A stretch of DNA of 64,000 nt, taken from Azospirillum sp. TSH58 (GTDB lineage Bacteria; Pseudomonadota; Alphaproteobacteria; Azospirillales; Azospirillaceae). The notes beneath the pieces were generated by a model. That model was not told where the DNA came from. It did no database searches and saw only the letters and a program-made list of their open reading frames with translations. Location of the stretch: the NCBI RefSeq assembly GCF_003119115.1, contig NZ_CP022369.1, positions 124,001 to 188,000 on the forward strand, given 5' to 3'. Below are positions 33,377 through 42,517 of the stretch, piece after piece. The position numbers were made by a program, and so were the translations under genes. Each line of letters begins with the position of its first letter. The stretch's first letter is position 1.

Positions 33377-34210
33377 TTAAATTTCATAGGCGAACGGAAG
33401 CTCCGCCGCGGTGAAGAACTCGCGGTGGATTTCCTTGCGCAAGGCGATGAAGTCCGGGCTCGACCGGTCGCGGGGGCGCGGCAGACCAACCGGCAGCCTC
33501 TTGCGGATGGTGCCGGGCCGCGACGACATCACCACCACCTCGTCGCCGAGGAAGACGGCCTCGTCGATGTCGTGGGTGACGAGGATCATGGTCGTGCGCT
33601 GCGCCTCCCAGATGCGCAGGATCTCCTGCTGCATCTGGATCCGGGTCAGGGCGTCCAGCGCGCCGAACGGCTCGTCCAGCAGCAGCACCCGCGGCTGGTT
33701 GACGAGCGCGCGGGCGATGGCGACGCGCTGGGCCATGCCGCCGGAGAGCTGGTGCGGGTGGGCCTTGGCGAAACCCTCCAGCCCGACCAGCTCCAGATGC
33801 TCCCGCACCCGCCGGGCGACCTCCGCCCTGGGCAGGTTCTTCAGCCCGAAGGCGATGTTCTGCTCGACCGTCAGCCAGGGCAGCAGGCGGTGCTCCTGGA
33901 AGATCACCCCGCGGTCGAGGCCGGGACCGCCGATGGGCCGCCCGCCGAGCGTGACGGTCCCGTCATAGCTGGTCTCCAGCCCGGCGATGATGCGCAGAAG
34001 CGTGCTCTTGCCGCAGCCGGAGCTGCCGACGATGCTGACGAAGCTCCCGCCCGCAACGTCGAGCCGGATGTCGCCGAGAGCCTGGACCGTTTCGGTCCTC
34101 AGCGGGCCGGTCTTCAGCGTGTAGGTCTTGGACAGCGGGCCGATGCGCAGGCCGGCGGCGCGGTCGGCGGCCCGTTCGTCGCCCGCCTTGCGGACAGCGG
34201 TGGCAACCAT
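33377..34210 (-). CDS. NitT/TauT-family ABC transporter ATP-binding protein (SsuB/TauB type)
   Basis: This 277-aa ATPase has Walker A GSSGCGKST (62-70), signature LSGGMAQRVAIARALVN, Walker B VLLLDEPFGALD and VTHDIDEAVFL. The LGDIRLDVAGGSF N-terminus and the RLPVGLPRPRDRSSPDF segment fit the SsuB/TauB subfamily. ATG 34210 is 5 nt after the permease stop; the larger frame upstream is a shadow. It powers the importer with the genes at 34216 and 35139. Confidence 0.92.
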   Translation of the reverse strand: MVATAVRKAGDERAADRAAGLRIGPLSKTYTLKTGPLRTETVQALGDIRLDVAGGSFVSIVGSSGCGKSTLLRIIAGLETSYDGTVTLGGRPIGGPGLDRGVIFQEHRLLPWLTVEQNIAFGLKNLPRAEVARRVREHLELVGLEGFAKAHPHQLSGGMAQRVAIARALVNQPRVLLLDEPFGALDALTRIQMQQEILRIWEAQRTTMILVTHDIDEAVFLGDEVVVMSSRPGTIRKRLPVGLPRPRDRSSPDFIALRKEIHREFFTAAELPFAYEI

Positions 34211-34215
34211 GGCGG

Positions 34216-35142
34216 TCAGCTCCCCGAGAAGGTGGATTTCCAGGTGATCAGGCGGCGCTCGGCGGCGCGCAGCACGACGTCCAGCAGCTTGCCCATGGCG
34301 CCGATGGTGATCATGCCCACCAGAACCTGATCGGTCTGGCTCATCTGCCGGGCGTCCATGATGAGGTAGCCGAGGCCCGACGAGGCGGCGATCAGCTCGG
34401 CGGCGACCACGCAGATCCAGGCCACCATCAGCCCGACGCGCAGGCCGGTCATGATGTTCGGCAGCGCCCCAGGCAGGACGACCTGGAGGATGAAGCGGCG
34501 GCGCGTCACCTCCAGCACGCGCGCCAGCTCGACATGGCGGTGGTCGGTCTGGCGGATGCCGTCGATGGTGTTGACGAGGATGGGGAAGATGGCGCCGAGG
34601 AAGATGATGTAGACCTTCCCCGCCTCGCCGATGCCGAACCACAGGATGGCCAGCGGAATCCAGGCGATGGGCGGGATCGGCTTGGTCAGCTGGATGATCA
34701 GGTCGGTCAGCCGGTCCAGCGTCCGCGACAGGCCGATCCCGATGCCCAGCGGCAGGCCGACCAGCGCGGCGATGGCGAACCCCTCCAGCACGCGCAGCAG
34801 GCTGACGCCCAGATGGCGGAACAGGTCGCCGCTGGCCGCCAGATCGACGAAGGCCTTGCCCACCCTGGTCGGCGGCGGCAGCAGGATGGGACGGATGTAG
34901 CCCAGCTCGAACGCGGCCTGCCACGCCGCCAGCAGCGCCACGGGAAGCGCCACATACAGCGCCGCCCGCCCCAGCGCACCCGGCAGGCCCCGCAGCAGGG
35001 CGCCCGGACGGGAACGCGGAAGCCGCGCCTTCGCCCCCGCCCTTCCCCCGGCCCGTTGCGCCGGAGGCGCGCCGGCCCATTGCGCCGGAGGCGCGTCGGC
35101 CCGTTGCGCCGGAGGCGCGTCGGAAGCCAGCCCGGCGCTCAT
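34216..35142 (-). CDS. NitT/TauT-family ABC transporter permease (SsuC/TauC type) with APPAQ repeats
   Basis: This 308-aa permease has the family blocks PPIAWIPLAILWFGIGEAGKVYIIFLGAIFPIL and the EAA-like ELARVLEVTRRRFILQVVLPGALPNI. About six helices follow a cytoplasmic N-terminus of some 55 residues, longer than usual. This leader contains three units of the type DAPPAQRA (residues 8-31), encoded by exact 24-bp tandem repeats, then basic residues. ATG 35142 overlaps the binding-protein stop as ATGA. The repeats are probably disordered and dispensable. Confidence 0.92.
   Translation of the reverse strand: MSAGLASDAPPAQRADAPPAQWAGAPPAQRAGGRAGAKARLPRSRPGALLRGLPGALGRAALYVALPVALLAAWQAAFELGYIRPILLPPPTRVGKAFVDLAASGDLFRHLGVSLLRVLEGFAIAALVGLPLGIGIGLSRTLDRLTDLIIQLTKPIPPIAWIPLAILWFGIGEAGKVYIIFLGAIFPILVNTIDGIRQTDHRHVELARVLEVTRRRFILQVVLPGALPNIMTGLRVGLMVAWICVVAAELIAASSGLGYLIMDARQMSQTDQVLVGMITIGAMGKLLDVVLRAAERRLITWKSTFSGS
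35051..35122. repeat. 24-bp in-frame tandem repeat, three units
   Basis: Units 35051-35074, 35075-35098 and 35099-35122 differ at only one or two bases each and encode APPAQ(R/W)A(D/G) in the permease N-terminus. Unit length keeps the frame, so copy number can vary without loss of the protein. Confidence 0.88.
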
Positions 35143-36119
35143 TTCAGACCCGCCTCGTCCGCCGGCTTGCGGTTGAAGAAGGCGTCCACGTCCACCGCGG
35201 TCTTGATGAGGCCGTGGGTGCGCATGAACTGCTCGGTCTTCTTGACCTCGGCCACGTCGTCGTCGTGGATGGCCGGGTAGTAGTTCATGCGCTGCAGGAC
35301 CTGGACCAGCAGGTCGGGCGCCAGATTGACGTCGCCGCTGATCAGCTCCGCCGCCTCCTTCGGGTTGGCGGTGATGAAGTCCGAGGCGCGCTTGTACGCC
35401 GTCAGCAGGGCTTTCGCCTGCTCGGGCCGGGCCTTCAGGAAGCCGTTGTCGGCGACGATCAGCAGCAGCCCCTTCTTGATGCCGGTGCCGTCGGCCAGCA
35501 CGCGGACCGCCTTCTGCGATTCGAAGCGGGTCAGGATCGGCTCCCACACCGCGCCGGCGTCGATGGTGCCGGCGATGATGGCCGGCGGGATCTCCGCCAC
35601 GGGCAGGTTGATCAGCTCGACGTCGTTCAGCGTCAGGCCGCCCTGCTCCAGCACCAGCGCCAGCAGATGGTGGGCGTAGGACCCTTTGGTCACCGCCACC
35701 TTCCGGCCCTTCAGCTCCTTCGGCGACGCGATGGGAGAACTGCCGCCGACGATGACCGCCAAGCTCTTCGGACCGTCGGAGGTCAGCGCGATGGCGCTGG
35801 TGTCGAGCCCCGCCGCCTTGCCGACCAGCGCCGGGGTGTCGCCGACGAAGCCCACATCCTGCTGTCCGGCGGCGAAGGATTCGTTGATCGGCGGACCGGC
35901 GGGGAAGAGCGACCACTTGACGGCGGCGTTCGGCGCCACCTTGGCCAGTTCCTCGTCCAGCCACTTCTTCTGCTTGGCGACGAACAGGGGCGCATAGAGG
36001 GGAAAGGGCTGCGCGGCGATGCGCAGATCGTCGGCAGCGGCGGAGGCGGTGGCGGTTCCGGCCAGCCCGAGGCCGATGGCGGCCGCGACGGCCAAGGCGA
36101 CAAATCTGGAAACGGCCAT
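35139..36119 (-). CDS. NitT/TauT-family ABC transporter substrate-binding protein
   Basis: This 326-aa periplasmic protein has a standard signal peptide (FVALAVAAAIGLGLAGTATASA). The SsuA/TauA-type blocks are QQDVGFVGDTPAL, KGRKVAVTKGSYAHHLL and AGAVWEPILTRFES. ATG 36119 follows GAGGT at good spacing. It is the first gene of the 36119-32444 operon, divergent from the dioxygenase at 36430 across a 310-bp control region with several inverted repeats. The ligand is likely a sulfonate, sulfate ester or similar anion. Confidence 0.9.
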   Translation of the reverse strand: MAVSRFVALAVAAAIGLGLAGTATASAAADDLRIAAQPFPLYAPLFVAKQKKWLDEELAKVAPNAAVKWSLFPAGPPINESFAAGQQDVGFVGDTPALVGKAAGLDTSAIALTSDGPKSLAVIVGGSSPIASPKELKGRKVAVTKGSYAHHLLALVLEQGGLTLNDVELINLPVAEIPPAIIAGTIDAGAVWEPILTRFESQKAVRVLADGTGIKKGLLLIVADNGFLKARPEQAKALLTAYKRASDFITANPKEAAELISGDVNLAPDLLVQVLQRMNYYPAIHDDDVAEVKKTEQFMRTHGLIKTAVDVDAFFNRKPADEAGLK

Positions 36120-36429
36120 GGTCGATACCTCGCTTGATGCTCGGGTTATGGGGTGGGGATCGGGGGATTCTGGCTTGACCGCGCGTCGCCGGCTCCCGGA
36201 TCGCCCATTTCCCCATTCGCGATGTGGATGTTCGTATTCCATTTAACACGTTCGAATGTCAATACGCCCTCGCGTTATAGGCGATTAGAACGTGTAATTT
36301 TTTACAAGAAAGCGCAATTGATGCTGTCGATTGATCCATATCAACGAACATGGCCGTATTTGCCTAGTTGATGAATAGCCTTATTCGAGCGGGCGCTCCG
36401 GTCCGCTGCCCTGGCCGAAGGACGATCCG
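36120..36429. promoter_or_regulatory. Divergent control region with nested inverted repeats
   Basis: No gene. The region is AT-rich for this genome and must hold promoters for the operons at 36119 (minus) and 36430 (plus). Inverted repeats: ATGTTCGT (36228-36235) with ACGAACAT (36344-36351); ACACGTTC (36246-36253) with GAACGTGT (36288-36295), nested inside; and TTGAT-CCAT-ATCAA (36331-36344). Such nested pairs suggest binding sites of one regulator at spaced positions or DNA looping. The regulator is unknown; GntR-2 or a distant CysB-like protein are candidates. Confidence 0.5.
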
Positions 36430-37299
36430 ATGACGACGAAGACCCCTCATGAAGACGGCTTCCGCCACTTCACGCTGACGCCCTACAACCCCTTCATCGG
36501 TGCCGTGGTGGACGGAATCGACCTGAGGGAGTCCACCGGCGAGGAGGTCCGCGCCGACCTGCGCCGGGCGCTGGCCGAGTATGGCGTGCTGTTCTTCCGC
36601 GGCCAGGCGCTGAGCCCGGAGCAGCAGGTCGATGTCGCCCGGATCTTCGGCGATCCCGACAAGGCCAAGGCCTATTTCAAGCGACACGACTCGAACCGGC
36701 TCGTCGAGCTGATCGAGTTCACGCCGGGGCAGCCGGGCTACGGCACCGATCAATGGCACGCCGACGTCACCTTCTCCGCCAACCCGCCCACCGGCACGGT
36801 CCTGCATGCGCGCGACGTGCCGTCCGTCGGCGGCGACACCGCCTGGGCCAGCGGAACCTACGTCTACGACCGCCTCGACCCGGCCTTGCGCGCCTATCTG
36901 GAAACGCTGGAGGCGGTGCACAGCATCGAGCACAGCGGCTGGCCCGAGTGGTTCCGCACCCAGCCCAACGGGGAGGAGTTGTACCGTCAGGCCCGCGCCG
37001 AGCATCTGCCGGTGGTGCACAAGGTCGTCCAGACCCATCCGGTCACGGGCCGCAAGCTGGTCTATGTCAGCCCGAACTTCACCCTGCGCATCCGCGGCCT
37101 GTCGCGCCAGCAGAGCGACGCGCTGCTGACCTTCCTGTTCGGGCTGTTCGAGAAGCCCGAGGCCCAGGCGCGCTGGCGCTGGCGGAACGGCGACGTGGCG
37201 ATCTGGGACAACCGCGCCACCGTCCATTACGCGGTGACCGACTACACCGAGTACCGCCTGCTCCACCGGGTCACCTTCGGCGAGGACAAGGCCTTCTGA
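36430..37299 (+). CDS. TauD/TfdA-family dioxygenase (TauD-2)
   Basis: This 289-aa enzyme has the metal motif WHADVTF (His110, Asp112), a distal His266 in RATVHYAVTDY and Arg in YRLLHRVTF for 2-oxoglutarate. Blocks YGTDQWHADVTFSANPPTGTVLHARDVPSVGGDT and GRKLVYVSPNFT are close to the alkylsulfatase/taurine dioxygenase type. It is preceded by the divergent control region and followed by a terminator-like hairpin, so it may be transcribed singly. It probably desulfurises an organosulfur compound. Confidence 0.9.
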   Translation: MTTKTPHEDGFRHFTLTPYNPFIGAVVDGIDLRESTGEEVRADLRRALAEYGVLFFRGQALSPEQQVDVARIFGDPDKAKAYFKRHDSNRLVELIEFTPGQPGYGTDQWHADVTFSANPPTGTVLHARDVPSVGGDTAWASGTYVYDRLDPALRAYLETLEAVHSIEHSGWPEWFRTQPNGEELYRQARAEHLPVVHKVVQTHPVTGRKLVYVSPNFTLRIRGLSRQQSDALLTFLFGLFEKPEAQARWRWRNGDVAIWDNRATVHYAVTDYTEYRLLHRVTFGEDKAF

Positions 37300-37364
37300 G
37301 TGGGCGGCCGGCCTTCCCGACGCATGAACAACCTTGAATTTATGTGTTTGGCGGGGGCGGCTTG

Positions 37365-37388
37365 GAAAATCCGGTGGCCGGTTTTCTT
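37365..37388 (+). terminator. Rho-independent terminator candidate after TauD-2
   Basis: GAAAA and CCGG (37365-37374, with a bulged T) pair with CCGG and TTTTC (37378-37386) around a TGG loop, followed by TT. This lies 66 nt after the TauD-2 stop and 39 nt before the nitroreductase start. The arms end in A/T runs like a bidirectional terminator. Confidence 0.45.
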
Positions 37389-37426
37389 AACCGTCCACCG
37401 TCGCCGTTCCGCCGGAGAACAGAGCC

Positions 37427-38011
37427 ATGCCCGTCCGTGAACACCGCCACCCCGACCACGGCATCGACCCGTTGTTCGTGAACCGCTGGTCGCCGCGCGC
37501 CTACACCGGGGAGGAAATCCCCGACGCCATTCTGGAGCAGGGTTTCGAAGCGGCGCGCTGGGCGCCATCCGCCCGCAACGCCCAGCCTTGGCGCTTCGTC
37601 TACAGCAAACGCCAGTCCTCGTCGTGGGAGGCCGTCTTCGGCCTGCTGAACGGGCGCAACCGGCTGTGGGCGGACAGGGCGTCGGCCCTGATCGCGGTGC
37701 TTTCCAAGACGACCCACGACGACGGGTCGCCGAACCACACCCATTCCTTCGACGCCGGAGCGGCCTGGGCCAACCTCGCGCACCAACTGTTCCTGGCGGG
37801 TTGGCACAGCCGCGCCATCGGCGGATTCGACCGCGCCGCGGCGGGTGGCTTGCTCGGCGTGCCGGAAGGGGTCGCCGTGGAGATTCTCATCGCCGTCGGG
37901 CGGCAAGGGGCCGTCGATGCGCTGCCCGAGGAGTTCCGGCAACAGGAAACCCCGAGCGGTCGGCGCCCGCTGACCGCCTTCGTGTCCGAGGGCACATACC
38001 GCGCGGGGTGA
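37427..38011 (+). CDS. Nitroreductase-family FMN oxidoreductase
   Basis: This 194-aa protein has the family start (FVNRWSPRAYTGEEIPDAIL, with RWSPRAY as FMN-binding loop), EAARWAPSARNAQPWRFVY and a C-terminal AVEILIAVGR. Members are dimeric flavoproteins that reduce nitro groups, quinones or enones, and some act in thiol or halide chemistry. It lies between TauD-2 and the TauABC genes in the organosulfur region, but the direct link is unproved. ATG 37427 is preceded by GGAGAA. Confidence 0.88.
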   Translation: MPVREHRHPDHGIDPLFVNRWSPRAYTGEEIPDAILEQGFEAARWAPSARNAQPWRFVYSKRQSSSWEAVFGLLNGRNRLWADRASALIAVLSKTTHDDGSPNHTHSFDAGAAWANLAHQLFLAGWHSRAIGGFDRAAAGGLLGVPEGVAVEILIAVGRQGAVDALPEEFRQQETPSGRRPLTAFVSEGTYRAG

Positions 38012-38064
38012 CGCTCCCCTTCCGTCCCGGGAGGGACATCGGCGTTCCCTTCATCCCGGAGAAA

Positions 38065-38092
38065 TTAGACTATTCATTTTTGTTGTTATAGA
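38065..38092 (+). promoter_or_regulatory. Candidate sigma-70-type promoter before the second Tau-type ABC operon
   Basis: TTAGAC (38065-38070) and TATAGA (38087-38092) are spaced 16 bp in a very AT-rich 100-bp patch, about 115 bp before the binding-protein start. This contrasts with flanking GC-rich coding DNA. Start site unproved. Confidence 0.4.
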
Positions 38093-38207
38093 AAAATAAT
38101 ACACACACGCTCTCCTGAGGTGTTGCTTATTTCCCTTCTTAATATGTAGAGTTTCTTCACCGGCGGACGACCGCGCCGCCGGGTGAAGACGGGGGAGATA
38201 CGCCACC

Positions 38208-39209
38208 ATGAAGCAGTTCCTGCCTTCCATCGCCCTGTTCGCGCTGACCACCCTGGCGCCCCTCTCCGCCGAGGCCGCCGGCAAGATCGTCGTCGCCTAC
38301 CAGACCGACGCGCTGCCGTCGTCGGTGGCCATCGCCAACGGCGACTTCGCCAAGGCGACCGGCAGCGAGATCGATTTCCGCAAGTTCAATTCGGGCGCCG
38401 ACATCTTCGCCGCCATCGCCGCGGGCAACGTGCAGGTCGGCTATGTCGGCTCCAGCCCCTTCGCCGCCGCGGTCAGCCGCGGGCTGGACGTGAAGGCCTT
38501 CTACCTCGCCAGCTCCTCCGGCACCGACGAGGCGCTGGTGGTCCGCAACGGCTCCGGAATCGAGAAGCCCGCCGACCTGAAGGGCAAGAAGCTGGCCGCC
38601 GCCCCGGTCTCGACCGACCATTACCAGCTCCTCGCCGTGCTGAAGCAGGAGAAGCTGAGCGAGCGCGACGCCCAGGTCTTCGCCATTCCGCAGCCCGACA
38701 TCGTCGCGGCCTGGAACCGCGGCGACCTGGACGGCGCCTTTGTCTGGGACCCGGCGCTGACCGAGCTGAAGAAGACCGGCAAGGTGCTTCTGACCTCCCG
38801 GCAGGTCGCCGATCGCGGCGCCCCGACCTTCACCGCCTGGGTCGCCACCGCCGCCTTCGCCAAGGAGAATCCGGCCTTCCTGAAGAGCTTCGCCGGGGTG
38901 GTGGAGCGCTACAGCGTCTCCTTCCGCGACGACAAGGCCGCCTGGGGGCCGGAATCGCAGAACGCCAAGACGCTGGCCGGGCTTCTCGGCGGCACGCCGT
39001 CCGATCAGGCGTCGGCGCTGAACAACCTGTCGCTGATCCCGGCCAAGCAGCAGGCCACCAAGGACTGGCTGGACGGCGGGGAGAACAGCGGCACCGCCCG
39101 AATCCTGAAGGAAACCGCCGAGTTCCTGAAGGAGCAGAAGAAGGTCTCAACCGTGCTGCCCAGCTACGGCGGCTTCGTCACCGCGGATTACGTCAAGGCG
39201 CTGCCCTGA
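38208..39209 (+). CDS. Taurine-type ABC transporter substrate-binding protein (TauA-like)
   Basis: This 333-aa periplasmic protein has a signal peptide (IALFALTTLAPLSAEAA) and TauA-type blocks: KIVVAYQTDALPSSVAIA, FNSGADIFAAIAAGNVQVGYVGSSPFAAAVSRG, and FVWDPALTELKKTGKVL. ATG 38208 is preceded by GGGGGAGA. The order binding protein, ATPase, permease is that of tauABC. Taurine or another small aminosulfonate is the most probable ligand, supported by the dioxygenase gene at 42518. Confidence 0.9.
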   Translation: MKQFLPSIALFALTTLAPLSAEAAGKIVVAYQTDALPSSVAIANGDFAKATGSEIDFRKFNSGADIFAAIAAGNVQVGYVGSSPFAAAVSRGLDVKAFYLASSSGTDEALVVRNGSGIEKPADLKGKKLAAAPVSTDHYQLLAVLKQEKLSERDAQVFAIPQPDIVAAWNRGDLDGAFVWDPALTELKKTGKVLLTSRQVADRGAPTFTAWVATAAFAKENPAFLKSFAGVVERYSVSFRDDKAAWGPESQNAKTLAGLLGGTPSDQASALNNLSLIPAKQQATKDWLDGGENSGTARILKETAEFLKEQKKVSTVLPSYGGFVTADYVKALP

Positions 39210-39234
39210 CGCGCGGCCGGACGGGAGGCGCGCC

Positions 39235-40038
39235 ATGCTCCGGGTGCAGAACGCCAGCGTGTTCTTTCCAGGCCGTGACGGCGGGACGATCCACGCGCTG
39301 GACCGCGCGTCGCTGGACATCGACGCCAACAGCATCGTCGTCGCGCTCGGCGCGTCGGGCTGCGGCAAGTCCACGCTGCTGAACGCCATCGCCGGCTTCC
39401 TTCCCCTGTCGGACGGCAGCATCACGCTGGACGGCCAGCCGGTGGAACGCCCCGGCGCCGACCGCGGCGTGGTGTTCCAGAAGGACACGCTGCTGCCCTG
39501 GAAGAGCGTGCTGGACAATGTGGCGCTCGGCCTGGATTTCGCCGGCCTCACCCTGCGGGAACGGCGGGACCGCGCCGCGGAGCTGCTGCGCCTCGTCGGG
39601 CTGGAGGGCTTCGCCAAGGCCGCCCCGCACGAGCTGTCCGGCGGCATGCGCCAGCGCGTGGGCATCGCCCGCGCGCTGGCCACCGACCCGAAGATCCTGC
39701 TGATGGACGAACCGTTCGGCGCGCTCGACAGCCTGACGCGGGAGCAGATGCAGGAGCTGCTGATCGACGTCTGGGCGCGCACCGGCAAGCGCATCTTCTT
39801 CATCACCCATTCCATCGAGGAGGCGCTGTTCCTCGGCACGACGGTGGTGGTGATGTCGCCGCGGCCCGGCCGGATCGTCGCCCGCTTCGACCTCGACTTC
39901 GTCCGGCGCTTCGCCGCCGAACGGGACGTGCGCGCCATCCTGTCCGACCCGGAGTTCGGGGACCTGCACAACCGCATCCGCGATCTCGTCCACCGCCCCC
40001 ACCACACGGCGGTCCAGCGCGGGGAGACGCTGCAATGA
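39235..40038 (+). CDS. Taurine-type ABC transporter ATP-binding protein (TauB-like)
   Basis: This 267-aa ATPase has Walker A GASGCGKST (39-47), Q-loop VFQKDTLLPWKSVLDNV, signature LSGGMRQRVGIARALA, Walker B ILLMDEPFGALD and ITHSIEEALFLGT. The arrangement GVVFQKDxLLPW is typical of TauB. It follows the binding protein by 25 nt and overlaps the permease start as ATGA. Confidence 0.93.
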   Translation: MLRVQNASVFFPGRDGGTIHALDRASLDIDANSIVVALGASGCGKSTLLNAIAGFLPLSDGSITLDGQPVERPGADRGVVFQKDTLLPWKSVLDNVALGLDFAGLTLRERRDRAAELLRLVGLEGFAKAAPHELSGGMRQRVGIARALATDPKILLMDEPFGALDSLTREQMQELLIDVWARTGKRIFFITHSIEEALFLGTTVVVMSPRPGRIVARFDLDFVRRFAAERDVRAILSDPEFGDLHNRIRDLVHRPHHTAVQRGETLQ

Positions 40039-40889
40039 CCGACGCCGCCCGCTCCACCGCCGGCCCCCTGGCCGAGCCCGCCGCCCGGCCGCGGACCGTC
40101 GCCCTGCGGCCCTTCGGGCTGGACGGGGCGCGCACCGGCCCGATCAGCGCGGTCACCGGGCTGCTGCTGATCGCCGTCTGGTTCCTGGTGTCGCACTACC
40201 GGCTGGTGACGCCCCTGTTCCTTCCGTCACCGGGGGAGGTGGCCGCCCAGTTCCTCTCCATCCTGGAGGACGGCTACGCCGGCGCCACCCTGGGCGAGCA
40301 TGTGTCGGCCAGCCTGCTGCGCATCCTCGCCGCGGCGCTGATCGCCGCGTCGCTCGGCATCCCGCTGGGGCTGGCGATGGGGCTGAACCGCTGGGCCAAG
40401 GGCATCCTCGACACGCCCATCGAGTTCTACTGGCCGCTGCCGCCGCTGGCCTATCTGCCGCTGATGATCATCTGGCTGGGCATCGGGGAGGTGTCGAAGA
40501 TCGCCCTGCTGACGCTGGCGATGTTCGCCCCGATCTGCCTGTCGGCCCAGGCCGGCGTGCGGTCGCTGCCCATCGAGCGGGTCAACGCCGCCCTCTCGCT
40601 GGGGGCCACGCGCTGGCAGCTCTTCCGCTCCATCGTGCTGCCCAGCGCCCTGCCGGAGATCCTGACCGGCCTGCGCATCGCCATCGGCGTCGGCTGGAGC
40701 ACGCTGGTCGCCGCGGAGCTGATCGCGGCGACGCGCGGCATCGGCTTCATGATCATGTCCGCCTCGCATTTCCTGGCCACCGACGTGGTGTTCGTCGGCA
40801 TCGGCATCATCGCCGCCTGGGCCTTCGCCTTCTCCTACGGGATGCGCCTGCTGGAATCCTGGCTGGTGCCCTGGAAGGGCAAGACCTGA
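40035..40889 (+). CDS. Taurine-type ABC transporter permease (TauC-like)
   Basis: This 284-aa permease with six helices has TauC blocks FYWPLPPLAYLPLMIIWLGIGEVSKIALL, ERVNAALSLGATRWQLFRSIVLPSALPEILTGLRIAIGVGW and ELIAATRGIGFMIMSASHFLATDVVFVGI. It overlaps the ATPase gene by 4 nt; the sulfatase gene follows 28 nt downstream, so all belong to one operon. Confidence 0.93.
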   Translation: MTDAARSTAGPLAEPAARPRTVALRPFGLDGARTGPISAVTGLLLIAVWFLVSHYRLVTPLFLPSPGEVAAQFLSILEDGYAGATLGEHVSASLLRILAAALIAASLGIPLGLAMGLNRWAKGILDTPIEFYWPLPPLAYLPLMIIWLGIGEVSKIALLTLAMFAPICLSAQAGVRSLPIERVNAALSLGATRWQLFRSIVLPSALPEILTGLRIAIGVGWSTLVAAELIAATRGIGFMIMSASHFLATDVVFVGIGIIAAWAFAFSYGMRLLESWLVPWKGKT

Positions 40890-40917
40890 CGCTTTTCCGA
40901 ACTGGAGTTTCCTCGCC

Positions 40918-42483
40918 GTGTCGCGGCCCCCCAACATCCTGTTCATCATGGCCGACCAGATGGCGGCCCCCGCCCTGCCCTTCCATGGTCACCCGGTCGT
41001 CAGGACGCCCAACCTGTCGCGGCTGGCCGCGGAAGGCGTGGTGTTCGACAACGCCTACTGCAACTACCCGCTCTGCGCGCCGTCGCGCTTCGCCCTGCTG
41101 TCGGGGCGGCTGCCCTCGGCCATCGGCGCCTTCGACAACGCGGCGGAGTTCGCCTCCTCCGTGCCGACCTTCGTGCATTACGCCCGCGCCGCCGGCTACC
41201 GCACCTGCCTGTCGGGCAAGATGCATTTCGTCGGCGCCGACCAGCTCCACGGCTTCGAGGAGCGGCTGACCACCGACGTCTATCCCGCCGATTTCGGCTG
41301 GACGCCCGATTGGGGGAACGGGGCGCTGGCCTACGACTGGTCCCATCATATGGCGAGCGTGGTCGAGGCCGGTCCCTGCCACCGCAGCCTGCAGATCGAC
41401 TTCGACGAGGAGACCGCCCATCAGGCGGTGCAGAAGATCTACGATTACGGCCGCACCGCGGCTAACACGGCGGACAGTGCGCCCTTCCTCCTGGCGGTGT
41501 CCTTCACCCACCCGCACGACCCCTTCAACTGCCTGCCCGAGCATTGGGACCTCTACGATCACGCGGAGATCGATCCGCCCTCGGTGCCTCCCATCCCGCC
41601 GGAGCGGCTCGATCCGCACAGCCGGCGGCTCCACTATATGGACGGGCTGCACCGCTACCACCTGACAGAGGAGCGGGTGCGCACCGCCCGCCACGCCTAT
41701 TACGGCTCCATCAGCTATGTGGACGAGCTGGTCGGGCGCCTGCTGACGGCGCTGGAACGCGCCGGGCTGGCCCAGGACACCATCATCGTCTTCACCGGCG
41801 ACCATGGCGAGATGCTGGGCGAGCGGGGCATGTGGTACAAGATGAGCTTCTTCGAATGGTCGTCCCGCGTGCCGCTTCTCGTCCACGCTCCGGGACGCTG
41901 GGCACCGCGCCGGGTGTCGGCCCCGGTGTCGCACGTGGATCTGTTCCCCACCATCCTCGACCTGCTCGACGGCCGGGCGCCGCTGCCGGTCGACCCGTTC
42001 GACGGCGAAAGCCTGCTGCCCCTGCTGGCCGGTTCGGCGCGCGGCGCCGGCCGCACCATCTTCGCGGAGTATCTGGGGGAAGGGACGCTGAACCCAGCCT
42101 TCATGGTGCGGCGCGGCCGCTACAAATACATCGCCTGCGACGGCGACCCGCCGCAGCTCTACGACCTGGAGGCCGACCCGAAGGAGCTGGTCAACCGCGC
42201 CGGCGCGCGCGATCTCGCCGCCATCGAGGCCGATCTGGCCGCATCCGTCGCGCGGCGCTGGAACGCGCCGGCCCTGCGCCGGGCGGTGATCGAAAGCCAG
42301 AACCGGCGCCTGTTCATCCACAAGGTGCTGCTGACCGGGCGGCACACGCCCTGGGATTTCCAGCCTCACCGCAGCGCCGCCACCTCCTACGTCCGCAACT
42401 TCGGCGTGGCGGAGGACACGCTGAAGGCGCTGGCCCGCCTTCCGGCGTCCGAGCCGGTGCCGCCCGATGTCCCGAACGCCTGA
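40918..42483 (+). CDS. betC: Choline-sulfatase (type I sulfatase)
   Basis: This 521-aa cytoplasmic sulfatase has the formylglycine signature CAPSRFALLSGR, with Cys53 the residue to be oxidised, and the N-terminal metal residue Asp13 in FIMADQM. The stretch LSGKMHFVGADQLHGFEERL and YPADFGWTPDW is characteristic of BetC, which releases sulfate from choline-O-sulfate to give choline for glycine betaine synthesis or sulfur supply. Start is GTG 40918 after GGAG. A maturation enzyme for formylglycine is not encoded in this window. Its place in the Tau operon suggests the transporter may also take up sulfate esters. Confidence 0.9.
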   Translation: MSRPPNILFIMADQMAAPALPFHGHPVVRTPNLSRLAAEGVVFDNAYCNYPLCAPSRFALLSGRLPSAIGAFDNAAEFASSVPTFVHYARAAGYRTCLSGKMHFVGADQLHGFEERLTTDVYPADFGWTPDWGNGALAYDWSHHMASVVEAGPCHRSLQIDFDEETAHQAVQKIYDYGRTAANTADSAPFLLAVSFTHPHDPFNCLPEHWDLYDHAEIDPPSVPPIPPERLDPHSRRLHYMDGLHRYHLTEERVRTARHAYYGSISYVDELVGRLLTALERAGLAQDTIIVFTGDHGEMLGERGMWYKMSFFEWSSRVPLLVHAPGRWAPRRVSAPVSHVDLFPTILDLLDGRAPLPVDPFDGESLLPLLAGSARGAGRTIFAEYLGEGTLNPAFMVRRGRYKYIACDGDPPQLYDLEADPKELVNRAGARDLAAIEADLAASVARRWNAPALRRAVIESQNRRLFIHKVLLTGRHTPWDFQPHRSAATSYVRNFGVAEDTLKALARLPASEPVPPDVPNA

Positions 42484-42517
42484 TCGGAAGACAACACACC
42501 GTCCATAGGGATCCGCC

